Source: Zingiber officinale
Taxonomy: Eukaryota > Streptophyta > Magnoliopsida > Zingiberales > Zingiberaceae
Assembly (NCBI RefSeq): GCF_018446385.1
Contig: NC_056002.1
Span: 10,240,894 to 10,304,893 of the forward strand
Length of the DNA: 64,000 nucleotides
Direction of reading: 5' to 3'
Shown in pieces: positions 1 to 9,829 of the stretch. Below the pieces are notes generated by a model. That model was given only the letters and a program-made list of their open reading frames with translations. It ran no database searches and was not told the origin of the DNA. How positions within the stretch are numbered: the stretch's first letter is position 1; each line of letters starts with the position of its first letter. The position numbers and the translations under genes are program-made.

Positions 1-137
1 TTATTATAACGTATTTTGTCATACTCAGCGTTGAGAGTTTATTCACGTTTGAAAGATGAAAAATGAAGAGATTATAAACATGTGTAAATGAATAATATTG
101 AAAAAAAATAAAAAGAACAATCCTATACGGAATCAAA

Positions 138-143
138 TTTATT
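138..143 (-). terminator. Candidate polyadenylation signal of the FRS11-like gene
   Basis: An AATAAA hexamer reads on the minus strand about 330 nt beyond the FRS11-like stop codon. The distance suits a plant 3' UTR, but plant poly(A) signals are loose and no transcript data are available. Confidence 0.3.
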
Positions 144-195
144 CTTTTAAATCATCTGCACCTTCATATAAATTTTTTGAAAAAAAAAATCAATA

Positions 196-200
<5 letters not shown>

Positions 201-229
<29 letters not shown>
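201..229. repeat. (AAT)n microsatellite
   Basis: About nine uninterrupted ATA/AAT units lie in the AT-rich DNA 3' of the FRS11-like gene. The rest of 1-472 shows no gene. Confidence 0.9.
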
Positions 230-230
<1 letters not shown>

Positions 231-472
231 CCATCTCTCTTTCTGCAAATTATTTACACTTTTAACTTATCCATCTAGCTTGCTTGAAAAAAATATTGAA
301 ACCAAATCAGTAAGAAGAATTGCAATCTTCGAAATGTACAAAATTTCGGAAAACACACATGTTCCACCGAGAGTAGGAATGTAGATTGCAGGTGCTTCTA
401 GTGCTCTCATTTCGCTAGACAAAATGGAACCTCTACGAGTTAGCTATTTAGAAGTACTATGCACTAGCAAAA

Positions 473-2764
473 TTAACAACCCCTATTACTGCAGTTTGTT
501 GAATCACTAAATGATAGGTCCTTTATGCGAGATAAGAGAACCGATATCTCTCTGGATGCAAAATCCAACCTCTCTTTGGACTTTGATGCTTCGGATACCA
601 GAGTTGAGACCATAGACTGCAGCGCCTGCACCTGTTCAGCCTGCTCATTCGAACTGGAACCAATTCCTTGCACCAGGTTTGATGGCACAAAATTAACACG
701 GCGCCATCGGATGAGTAAATAGCGTTCTGGGATCTGAAAGAAGTTTAGCGTTGATAGAACTCGAAGAGCATGTCTGCAGAGAATTCCTGAAAATTCAAAT
801 GAGTTGCAATTGCAAGAAAGAAGCTCTTCATGTGGGATCCACAGCACTTTCTGCCCACCGTCCATCTTTGTGTGGTGTCTAACAAGAAAAACACCTTCTC
901 CCATGGGAACTGAGGCATAATGTGCAGCCAAGACAAGCTCATCTTGAAGCTTACTGAAGGCAAATGGGGTGAGAACTGAGGCTGCATGAGCTTCCATTGG
1001 AGTACCTGTTTTGAGACAGATATTCTGCAAGTTCTGTTGCATGATCTGTTGCTCCCCCATTTGATCTCTGAAGTCAACAGCTACTGCAACCTGAATAGAA
1101 ACAATATTAATTTTTTATAAAACATAATAAATAAATGATCCTAGTGGATTGGATTCAGTGATTTTAATGGAACAGATATTCTTCTTCACACAATGTCATC
1201 AGAAATAACTAAGTCTGCCTCATTCTTCATGCAAATTCAAAACAAGCATTCGAAAAATGCAACATATCAAACAAAATAAACGAGCCTGTAAAGAGTCATA
1301 CTTGTTCCACAAAATGAGCAAGACGTGACTGTGCACTCAAAAACCTCTGAATGAATGCATTTACTGACTTTGATGTGGTTTTTAAAGTCAATCCTACAAG
1401 GAAATGACTTCTGAGGTATGGCAATGCCCATTGTGTTCGGAGAGTGAACAAGTTTGCTATATGTCTATTGCTATGAAGTCCAAAGGAGCTAACCATTTCC
1501 CTCCATCCGTGCTCAAAATCATCTGGTCTTTCCAAGTTATATAGTCGATAGAATTCAACCTTCCACTCATTATACCGCTCTCCAAGAACTGAATTGAACC
1601 ATGATGGGAACTTTGCCATAGTTAGCCACACACAAAGCGCATGTTTTGTTTTTGGCATCTCAACAGATATTGCTTCTCTAAGACACGTATTCTGGTCAGT
1701 CAAAATTGTTCGTGGAGCTTTACCATTCATGAAGTTTAGAAATACCTGTTCCAAACAACAGTGTTAATAGCATGAAGAGAAACAAAATCAAGATTTTGTG
1801 TTAGCACCTTTAATGCCCAAGTGAAAGATTGAACATTCTCCTCCTGTAAAAGCACACAACCAAAGAAGCAGGGCATTCCATAGTTGTTCATGCCAACCCA
1901 AATTCCAAGTGGCAAATCAAAAGCAGCCAACCGATGAGTTGTGTCAAATACAACTGCATCGCCGAAAATCTCATATGACTGGACTGACGAAGCATATGAC
2001 CAAGCTATCCCAGTAAGCATGTTATTTTGATCAAGTGTGAAATCATACTTAAAATTGGGTTCTTTCTCCTTGATGCTCTTGCACATTCTAAGGAGGTCAA
2101 TTCCCTCCTCATGCTGACTTACCTTTCTGAAAGATTGAATGAGGTTTCTCACATCCTTTTCTGTAAATGGCAGATACCCTGGCTCAACATGCTTTTCCAG
2201 TTCCATAAGTCTCATCATTTGCTGCACGGATATACCACTTTTTGCAAACATCTGGATGCGCAATTTATCAGCATCAGAAATAGTCCGATAGGCAGGGAGG
2301 AATCGGACTTGATTAGGTTCTAACAGCTCATGGTTGTGGTGATTTGCAAAGCCTGTGACTCTCCACTCAGAAACACCCATGTCTATGTTTCTGCTTATTC
2401 GCATATATGCTTGACATCCACATCGGGAGGACTTACGGTTCCTTTGTGATTTAGTATCGCTAGTTGCCTTAACAGGAGTATTGCCAGCACGATGACATAC
2501 AAAATACCGCCTTGTAAGTCCCTTCCCAATACCATCTTTCCCTTCTGTCCGATGACGGCGAATAGAGAAACCACATCGCTTTGCAAACTTACTGTAAAAT
2601 TCATATGCAGTGTCATGAGTCTCAAACTTTTGGCCGATATAAGGAATGACATCATTAGATGGTTCCAATGAAAGTCTTGTGTCATCTTGTGACTCTTCAG
2701 TGCTGCTTGTGTCGTCCAGAGACAAGGACCTTCGTTCTGATAGATCATTATAATCATTTAACAT
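473..2764 (-). CDS. FRS11: FAR1-RELATED SEQUENCE 11-like protein (domesticated MULE transposase)
   Basis: The protein belongs to the FHY3/FAR1 family of nuclear transcription factors derived from Mutator-like transposases. I infer three coding exons: 2764-1808, 1745-1302 and 1090-473. Both introns (62 and 211 bp) are GT-AG and phase 0, giving 672 residues, close to the ~680 expected for Arabidopsis FRS11. Exon 1 carries the FAR1 DNA-binding zinc domain (about residues 43-150, with CHRAG, CGC and NHHNH motifs) and the start of the MULE transposase domain (VVFDTTHRLA). Exon 2 completes the MULE domain and ends near HFVEQV. Exon 3 holds a SWIM zinc finger (Cys560, Cys562, Cys572, His574) and a C-terminal coiled coil. 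An in-frame stop at 2789-2791 fixes the ATG. Resemblance to FRS11 runs along the whole length and no lesion is seen. The gene looks functional; the exact FRS11 orthology is inferred from memory of the family. Confidence 0.93.
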
Positions 2765-2819
2765 GGCTCTAGATTCTTCATTAATGTTTTAGCATCAGAA
2801 GAATTAATTAGACATTGAC

Positions 2820-4062
2820 CTGCTTGATAAAAAATAAAAAGCACCATATCAAACCTGGATCAAGGAAATGGTAGAAAATGCAAATGCATAAGGTTTGGCA
2901 TGTCAGTTAACATATCATAAGCTAACAAACCAAAAGACTGATTAAGGTAAGATATTCCATAATAACAGAAGAAAATAGCAGCAAATACAAGCAAAAAAGA
3001 TTAAAATAATTCCTCGACATAATCATAAAATTTATATCAGGGGTATTTGAACTTTGAATATTTTTTTTTTTAAAAAACTATATCATCATATCTACATTAG
3101 GCACCACCAGGTAATTTATGATGCTGATCCATAAGGAAAAAAATGTTCTTAGATGAGAATTTCGTATGAAGATATTTAAACTTAGGTTAAAGCTAAAAAA
3201 AACTCTAGAGAGTATATTCTATCTAGATTTGTCACCGCCAGGTTGCTGCTTTGATGTTGACTCACTTAAGAACTCTTGCTCATGCTTATTCCAAAAGAAA
3301 TAAGCCACCGGGTGTTCATGCTTATTCCAAAAGAAATAAGCCACTGGTCTTCAACTGCAAACTCCAAGTGAACACTGCAGTCTGCCTAATACCCTTCTCT
3401 AACAAAGACCAAAACGCTTCTTGTCATTCACCAGCTTAGTGTGTTTATGTAATAGTTTTTTACAGTAGTACGATTAAGCATTTCTTTTTCTTTTGCTAAT
3501 TTTTATACAAACATATATATTAGCAAAGTAAAAGCAAAAGAGACCAGGGGAAAATTCACTGCATAGTATATAAGAGAAATGTGTACTAGATTTCAAGGTT
3601 ATTGTGCAACTATATAAAGATTCTTCCTCTTAACAAACCACTAACAAAGCAATCCTTTTTCTTTTTCTTAAAAATGTGCGTTATTGTTCTCTAATGGAAG
3701 CTGTAAAAGCAGTAGACCTCACTTCTCATAGCAAACCATTCACAACTTTTACATTTGCAGATATCTCTTGCATCCACCACATTTGCCTCTCCACTTTTTG
3801 TAACTCCTACAAGACTTCTAGTTCACAAACAATTCGAAAGATAATATGATTGTACCATCCCCCCGTTTATTATGCCTAGGGTTTTTTGAAACCAATTTGT
3901 CAATCAACTAGCCAAATTATCTCAGGTACACAAAATAAAGAGTTTGATTAATTCTTAAATTCCCACCAGACCAGCCATAACAAAGCCTATCATCGAGGGG
4001 AATGCACACAGCCTGAAACTTTTTACAACGGATACCACTCAAACAATGTTGAAGGATCCTAC
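2820..4062 (-). other. Probable 5' UTR intron of the FRS11-like gene
   Basis: A strong donor (GCAG|GTAGGA, exon end 4063) and an acceptor after a T-rich tract (TCAAGCAG|GTCAATG, exon start 2819) bracket about 1.24 kb without a convincing ORF. The second leader exon (2819-2765) then joins the start codon. Splicing is inferred only from consensus sites. The interval is AT-rich and contains a short tandem duplication at 3269-3345. Confidence 0.55.
3269..3345. repeat. Tandem duplication of a ~38-bp unit with a small hairpin
   Basis: Two adjacent copies of a unit built on CATGCTTATTCCAAAAGAAA lie in the putative leader intron. Each copy contains the inverted pair GCTTATT/AATAAGC. The ORF across it (3251-3439) is only a by-product. 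Confidence 0.7.
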
Positions 4063-4615
4063 CTGCATCAGATTGGAGAAGAGGAAGAATTCGTCAGAAC
4101 CGAGAGAAGATCGGTCGCCAAAACCCGAACTCACACTCATCGCCTCGCACCCATCTTCCCCCGTTCTCTGCGCCGGAATTATAAAGAACAGAGGACCAAA
4201 CCCGGCCGAAAGAACTGTCGCCGCTCGCAGAGAACATCGTCACGACGAGACGGTAAAGAGTAGGAAAGGAGCCAACCTCGAGAAGAGGAAAGCGATCTCC
4301 AGGCCAGATCCAACCTCGAGAAGAGGGCTCCGTCGCTACAGTATCTCCAGAGGGATTTTCACCGACCGCCGCCGCAATGAGGCGAGGGAAAGGGTGGCGG
4401 CGAGTCGTAGGGATCGAGGAGGAAGATGTCGTCGAAATGGAACGAGAACTGGAATGGACCGACGAGGAAGATGTCGTTGAATCGAAATTTATTGGACCCG
4501 AACCCAATTACCAAATCCGGCCCATGGGCTGGTCTGGGTTAGTTGGACTATGGGTTTAATCAATATGGTGTATATATCAAACTTTTAAGAGGATTCCATT
4601 TTACTATTTTATATG
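4063..4615 (-). promoter_or_regulatory. Probable first non-coding exon and promoter of the FRS11-like gene
   Basis: A GC-rich block (about 4080-4500) ends in a good splice donor at 4063. A minus-strand TATAAAAT (about 4605-4612) lies just upstream, so a leader of roughly 500 nt starting near 4570 is possible. ORFs on both strands (4046-4480 +, 4094-4507 -) are low-complexity Arg/Ser/Glu translations typical of GC-rich leaders and resemble no family I know. Confidence 0.45.
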
Positions 4616-5320
4616 TGAAAGTTAAATTAAATAATATAATTTTTATTATTGTTAGTTATCATTTAATATTTGCATTGATATGATGATGTTACGGGCCCTA
4701 CGCGGCCAACACCGTGCTGTGTTTTACCCCCAAAACTCGACTCGGCGACCGTTGCCAGCATGCTCGCTCTGCTTCACCCGCAATAAGATCCAAAATTGAA
4801 GATGCCGAAATCTTTCACTTAAAAGCTCGCGGCCCTACAATGACCGAGTGCAGCTGTGCCTGTTTGCTCCATCCTCCATTTCTCCTTTTCCCACCACTTG
4901 GGGACCTTCGAGTGTTGCGTCAATGTCACAGAAAGTTGAAACTTAATCCTATAACACAGTCATACAGTCACCGTCCCCTCCTTTCTTCCTCTTCCTAATT
5001 ACCTTCTTCAACAATGGGGGAAAAACTTGCTCGTATCACACTGAAACAAGCAGCTGTCTCAGTTCAGTTCAACAAATTCCTTTTGCATTGGGAGTACACG
5101 CACATTCGAAAAAAGCGGCCTTGCATTATATTCTGTTACTGGACAATTAATACACACTTCACTTGTTAGCATACATCAAGAGATTAAGTAGATCGAACCT
5201 ATACATACTTGGATTAAGAGAGGAGATTAATGGAGGTGTTTGCACTGCTCCAGTACTTAATTAGTGAGAATTAACCGATCGAAGTTGGATTCCCCTCTCT
5301 CTCTCTCTCTCCCTCTCTAA
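4616..5320. other. Intergenic spacer, no gene recognised
   Basis: The spacer separates the FRS11-like promoter from the 3' end of the ERF gene. The ORF at 4714-4998 (94 aa) has no recognisable domain and is probably chance. A CT-rich microsatellite begins at 5295. Confidence 0.6.
5295..5311. repeat. (CT)n microsatellite
   Basis: A short pure CT run lies in the 3' flank of the ERF gene. Confidence 0.85.
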
Positions 5321-5326
5321 TTTATT
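5321..5326 (-). terminator. Candidate polyadenylation signal of the ERF gene
   Basis: AATAAA on the minus strand, about 140 nt downstream of the ERF stop codon. Confidence 0.4.
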
Positions 5327-5466
5327 TCTCTGCAATGCAAAAACTGCAGACTTCCTGCATGCCATCAAACCAATAGGAAGAACTCTGTGTGACTGTGTTC
5401 ACTTTGCCGGCCACCTGAACCAATGGCGGCGAGCGCGCACGCACATTTGGAGCACGCACCGCCTGC

Positions 5467-5994
5467 TTAAAGGAATATTGGATCCCACAGAGAGGCGTGG
5501 TGTTCCCAGTACTCCTCCACCTCGCCGACGACCTCCCCTCCCCACGCCGGCGGGCTGAGCAGGAGCGCCTCCGCCAGCTCCGCCCACATCTTGGGCGAGT
5601 CCAGCCCGAGCTCGTCGTTTCCCAGGCTCTCCATCGCCGGCGGCGGCCCGGCCGTCTTGCACCGGAGCCGCGCGGCGGCCTCGAGCGCCGCCGAGCGGAT
5701 GTCCTTGGGATCGGAGGTCCGGGGGAGCGGCAGCTGGTCGGCCGAATCGGGGAAGTTGAGCTGCGCCTCGCGCCCCTTGAGGCGCAGCGCCGCCACGTCG
5801 TGCGCCACCGCCGCCATCTCCGCCGACTCGAAGCTCCCTAGCCAGATCCTCGTCTTCTTCCCGGGCTCCCGGATCTCCGACACCCACTTCCCCCACTTCC
5901 TCTTCCTCACCCCGCGATAGTGCGCCGCCGCCGCCTCCGCCCTCATCCCCTCCATCGACACGCAGCAGCAGCAGCAGCAACAACTGTTTGTCAA
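5467..5994 (-). CDS. DREB-type AP2/ERF transcription factor
   Basis: This is an intronless, GC-rich 175-codon gene. One AP2/ERF domain spans about residues 26-83: [19 protein letters not shown], then the WLGSF and AAVAHDVAA blocks. Val38 and Glu43 sit at the positions (V14/E19) that mark the DREB subfamily, which binds DRE/CRT (A/GCCGAC) elements in the nucleus. The domain most resembles the A-4/A-5 side of DREB (ERF020-022 or TINY types); the exact clade is uncertain. The acidic C-terminus (EVEEYWEHH, then LWDPIF) could be an activation region. Two starts compete: Met1 at 5994, giving an odd run of seven cysteines from a GCT/GCA microsatellite, or Met14 at 5955, whose context (TCGATGGAGG) is good and which removes the run. 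I favour Met14. Overlapping ORFs on both strands are shadows. Confidence 0.92.
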   Translation of the reverse strand: MTNSCCCCCCCVSMEGMRAEAAAAHYRGVRKRKWGKWVSEIREPGKKTRIWLGSFESAEMAAVAHDVAALRLKGREAQLNFPDSADQLPLPRTSDPKDIRSAALEAAARLRCKTAGPPPAMESLGNDELGLDSPKMWAELAEALLLSPPAWGGEVVGEVEEYWEHHASLWDPIFL

Positions 5995-6035
5995 AATGCC
6001 TCAATGGTCGATGCGTTCGTGTTCCAACACTCTGC

Positions 6036-6043
6036 CTTAATTA
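6036..6043 (-). promoter_or_regulatory. TATA box of the ERF gene
   Basis: TATATATA within CTATATATAG lies about 45 nt upstream of the first ERF ATG, so transcription would begin near 6010 and leave a very short leader. Such a short leader could favour initiation at the second ATG (5955). Confidence 0.7.
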
Positions 6044-7672
6044 ACTATATATAGGCAACCGAGAGAGGTCAATTGTGAGGTTGGTTCCGCGAACTGCATC
6101 TTCTCTTGCATGGATTCAAATACTTGAACTATAAAGTAAAATATAAAAACAAGATGTGAATAGTGTTGAATCTATGCGCACGTAAGGGGACAAGATCAAG
6201 CTAAATGATTGCATAAGATGATATGGAGATGTGTGGTTTTTAATGCATGCAATGCATCAGGACTCAGGAGAGGAGAAAGTGATGTGTTTGCTACGGATAA
6301 GGTCTCTTGTCACATACCATTAATTAATTAATTAACTAATTAATTCACAAATAAGAGAGGGGGCTATTAATTTTAGGAGGTACGTGAAGACAGCTGGAAT
6401 TATTTTGTTTTGTTTTATTTTATTTAATTTCGGCGATGTGCTTCACTGGCTTCCAGTTCAGTTCGATGGAGAAAGGGAGAGAGGGAAGGAGATGCGTTTG
6501 TCGTATATCGCGATATATGCGAGAGTTTGTAGTAATACTCACGTAGCAGTTGCCACGGCGACGGGCAAGGGATGGCGCGTGGACCCCGCTGCGGCGGCAA
6601 GAACGGGCACGAGCGCGGTTGACCGTAGCACGGTGGTGGTGGGCTGAGTGTCCGTACGAGACGGTGTGTGGGGGGCGCGTCCGCATCTGAAAATATTGGG
6701 GCCCGACTCACGTGACGTGACCCCGGCGATCCCAAACTGAATGCTCTCGATCTCCATGCTACTTAAAATTATAAAAACAAGCGATATATTAATATTTTTA
6801 TTATAATTATTTTACCAATTATATTATTGATACATCGGTACTAATTGGCCCTAGTCGAGTCGGTCTGACTTGATTCGAGCTGATCCGAGTTTCCAACCTT
6901 TTGGTTTGTTGATTTGCAATGGAACTCTTTCGGAAGATGCATCTCTTGGGATTCTCTCCAGGCGCCTTTTGAGTATTTAATTTAGATATCTGAGGGAACT
7001 CATTAGGTTAATCATGACTGTGTTATTCTTTGCAGAATCACTTAATTAAGTTCTAGACCAATCCAAACGTGTTGACTTCTATCAAATCTAATTAAGTAGC
7101 GATTTTCTTTGTCATTATCTTAAATGAAAAGGTATTAGTGGTAAACAATCCCCTTTATGAATGTTTATGTTTCAAATTAAGATTTTCTTTTTTTAAAAAA
7201 AATCAAATAATATTTTCTAATTTAAAATCTCATCTTTGGTAGGAGGTCACCTGTAAACTTTACAGCTGTTGAAGTTGTCATAGGAGACCTTCCTTTATAT
7301 GTATTTTAAAACCACTTTTATCCATTGCAATCAACATGGTTTTGCCAAATTAAAGTTGAGATAAATTTTCCTCATTTTTTGTGTTGGCAAAGCAGATTAA
7401 AATCCACTTAGACAACACTTGAAATGAAACACACATTCACATCATGAAAAATATTTCTGGATTACACTATGAGTTTTCTGGGGTATTGTCACTCTCAAAA
7501 ATTATTTGTGTTTTATAGAGTTAGAAAATTAATTATTGTTGGAAGGGTTTTTCCTTTACTTCAAAATATTTATTAAAAAATTACCCAAAAGAAACAAGTC
7601 TTTGGTGAACAAGCTCCATGACAAACTCATCCTATGTGAATTTGGGCATGAGTATTTCTAATAATGCAGAGG
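6044..7672. other. Intergenic region upstream of the ERF gene
   Basis: About 1.6 kb without a convincing gene. A GC-rich island (about 6540-6760) gives overlapping ORFs on both strands with no family resemblance. It probably belongs to the distal ERF promoter. The stretch 6760-7672 is AT-rich and anonymous. Confidence 0.6.
6709..6719. promoter_or_regulatory. G-box/ABRE-like doublet
   Basis: CACGTGACGTG holds a perfect G-box (CACGTG) overlapping a second ACGTG core, about 0.7 kb upstream of the ERF start. Such pairs bind bZIP/ABF or bHLH factors in plant promoters. Its role here is inference. Confidence 0.45.
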
Positions 7673-8468
7673 TGATAAGTGGGGGTTACATGGCATCGGA
7701 AGTTAATAATCCTATTGAGTGATGGTCAAAGTCAATGGAGAGTCATTTCTTAATTCTGCAGTACCCTGAACCCAGCTCCAAGTAGCCTAGATTCCTTGTA
7801 AGGTTTCTTGACTTCAGGAAGGACCCCAGCTCTAAGCAACCCAAACTCCTTGCAAGATTCCCCAACTCCGAAGGGATTCCTGACTCCGAATGGATCCCAG
7901 ACTCTTAGACTCTCTGAAAGGTTCCTCGACTCCGAAGGGGTCTCAAACTCCTTGAAAGGTTCCTCGACTCCGAAAGGGTCTCATACTCCCTGAAAGATTC
8001 TCCGACTTTGAAGGGAACCCATTCGGAGGCAAACGTTAGCCATCGCCATGGAAGATGGGGCAGTGCCACCATTTAGCCCAGAAGTTATGGGTAACGCCTT
8101 CATTTATTTAAGGAGATGTAGATAACATTACTGAGAATCTCGAAACATGTGAAGAACATGGGAATACAACTACCATATTATAAAAAGCAACCCGATCCTA
8201 CGAGCGCAGATATGCGCACACATGCATCCAAACCCTGACTATTGTTCTTCGTTCTCCTTCCTCCACCCCCACCGAAAATTCACTTAGACATGAAGTGGTT
8301 ATATTGGGAACCCTATGACCATCATTCTAATCTTCTTTCCCTATTTGCTCTCCCCATGCCTAGTGAACCTATCCATAAGTCCTCATCGTTGCTTGGCACT
8401 CAATGACCTAGTCAACATTTATGCCTATTCACTAGTGGCTTGTTTATTAGTTTTCTCAAGCAAGATTA
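7673..8468 (+). repeat. 5' LTR of old Tat-type element D
   Basis: The start TGATAAGTGGGGG resembles the younger Tat LTR start (TGATCCGG...AGTGGG) at 32764. The right end is fixed by an eroded primer-binding site, ATTGGTGTCGTC, at about 8470; the intact counterpart at 33643 reads TTGGCGCCGTCG. A TATAAAAAG near 8180 is the likely LTR promoter. ORFs inside (7808-7993, 8315-8500) are not genes. Confidence 0.6.
7800..8022. repeat. Degenerate tandem repeat in the D LTR
   Basis: About seven imperfect copies of a 30-35 bp unit built on TCCTCGACTCCGAAGGGGTC. The Pro/Ser/Thr-rich reading frame across it follows from the repeat. Confidence 0.7.
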
Positions 8469-9829
8469 AATTGGTGTCGTCTATGAAAATTCTGAGTTAA
8501 GAACCGAACTGAGACGTTAAGATGGATGACACCAAAATACCTAACGTCATCGCCATGACAACGGATGATTTCAACAAGCTGGTTGCTACAACGGTGAAGG
8601 TAATGTTACGGGGATAACCCTAGCAGCCGACACCACTTGTGCCTGATCCCTCAACGGAGATACCGCCCCAATAGGTTGAAGCACCGCAAGCACCTCATCA
8701 AAAGTCGACTTAACTTGCAAGAACACCCATGTAGTGTTCCCCACTCAAGTCGGTACCTCAGTTATGATGGAAGAGTCATTGGAATTCTCAGGGGAGACCC
8801 CGCATTGGAATCCATCAAAGGAAAAAGCCTTCGCATTTGGTAAAGCGAAGATCCCCCGAGGTCCTTCATTTTTGAAGAGCATCTTTCAGGATGAATTATC
8901 GTGATATTTTTTAGCACTATAGATCAATGAATATAGTAGAATGACCGACCCAAGGACCATCTATGCAAATTCAAAATCGTCTATATGTTACATCAATATC
9001 TTTCAAGACGAATTATCATGATATTTTTGAGCACTATAGATCAATGAATACAATGGAATGACCAACCCGAAGGAGCAGCTATGCAAATTCAAAAGTGTCT
9101 ATTTGTTACATCAATATATAGATAGTGTAAATGTTGAGTCTTCCTGACAACTCTATCAGGTTTGACATAAAGATGGTTCAATCGTCTCATCACCTCCTCC
9201 ATTCGGACCTTTGAGGACTTCAAGACTGTATTCATGCAGCATTTCGCCACCAGTCAGAGGTACTAGAAGACTCCACATGACCTATTTGCCCTCAAGCAAA
9301 AGCCTAAAGAGTCATTGAAGGAATATCTATAATAGTTCAATTAGGTAACCATGGATGCTCCTTTGGTTACCACGGAGGTGCAAGTCTGTGCCTTCCCTCA
9401 AGGCCTAGCAAATGAGGGTTTATTTAGGTCTTTGGTAAAAAAAATCCCCCAGTCAACTTTCACGGACTGCAGAGCACTCAAATATGTTCAAGTGGTGGAA
9501 GCTCAGTCAGCAAAAAGAAAGGAAGTACCGACTTCGAGCCCTGCTCCTTCTCAGCCAAATAATAGAGCTCCCCCTTTTCCTTTATGGAATTGGGAGGTCA
9601 ACACCAAAAAGGAAAAAGGTGGTGCAAACGGTGGATATGGCCCTGACTCTTATTATGGAGTCTGGTTAAGGGATCCTTGAGGAAGATCACAATTGTGGCT
9701 ACCATTAGTCGGATACTCACTCCACTTGAGACTACCACTAGTATGCAAGGTAAATAAAATGAATGACTGATCAACAGAAAGTCAATAGGAGTTGGCCAAG
9801 TAAGAGAATCTTCCTTGAGCCATACGAAC
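8469..9829 (+). pseudogene. Tat Ty3/gypsy gag remnant (element D)
   Basis: Read through stops and frame changes, 9200-9530 matches the gag of element J block by block: FEDFKTVFMQHFATSQRY, then LFALKQKPKESL, then FRSLVKK and VVEAQSAKRK. J has FKEFRTAFLHHFASSRRY, LFAIKQEPRESL and FRSLIRK. At least three stops interrupt it (for example after SQRY). It is the 5' part of old element D, cut at 9829 by insertion of element B. Gag would have formed the capsid; this copy is dead. Confidence 0.82.

Noticed and set aside
4046..4559. 144-aa and 60-aa plus-strand and 137-aa minus-strand ORFs
   Set aside because: Low-complexity translations of a GC-rich leader or promoter with no family resemblance. The minus-strand ORF crosses into the likely FRS11 leader exon.
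5399..6004. 201-aa minus-strand and 114-aa and 109-aa plus-strand ORFs over the ERF gene
   Set aside because: They are GC-rich shadow frames; only the 5467-5994 frame carries the AP2 domain.
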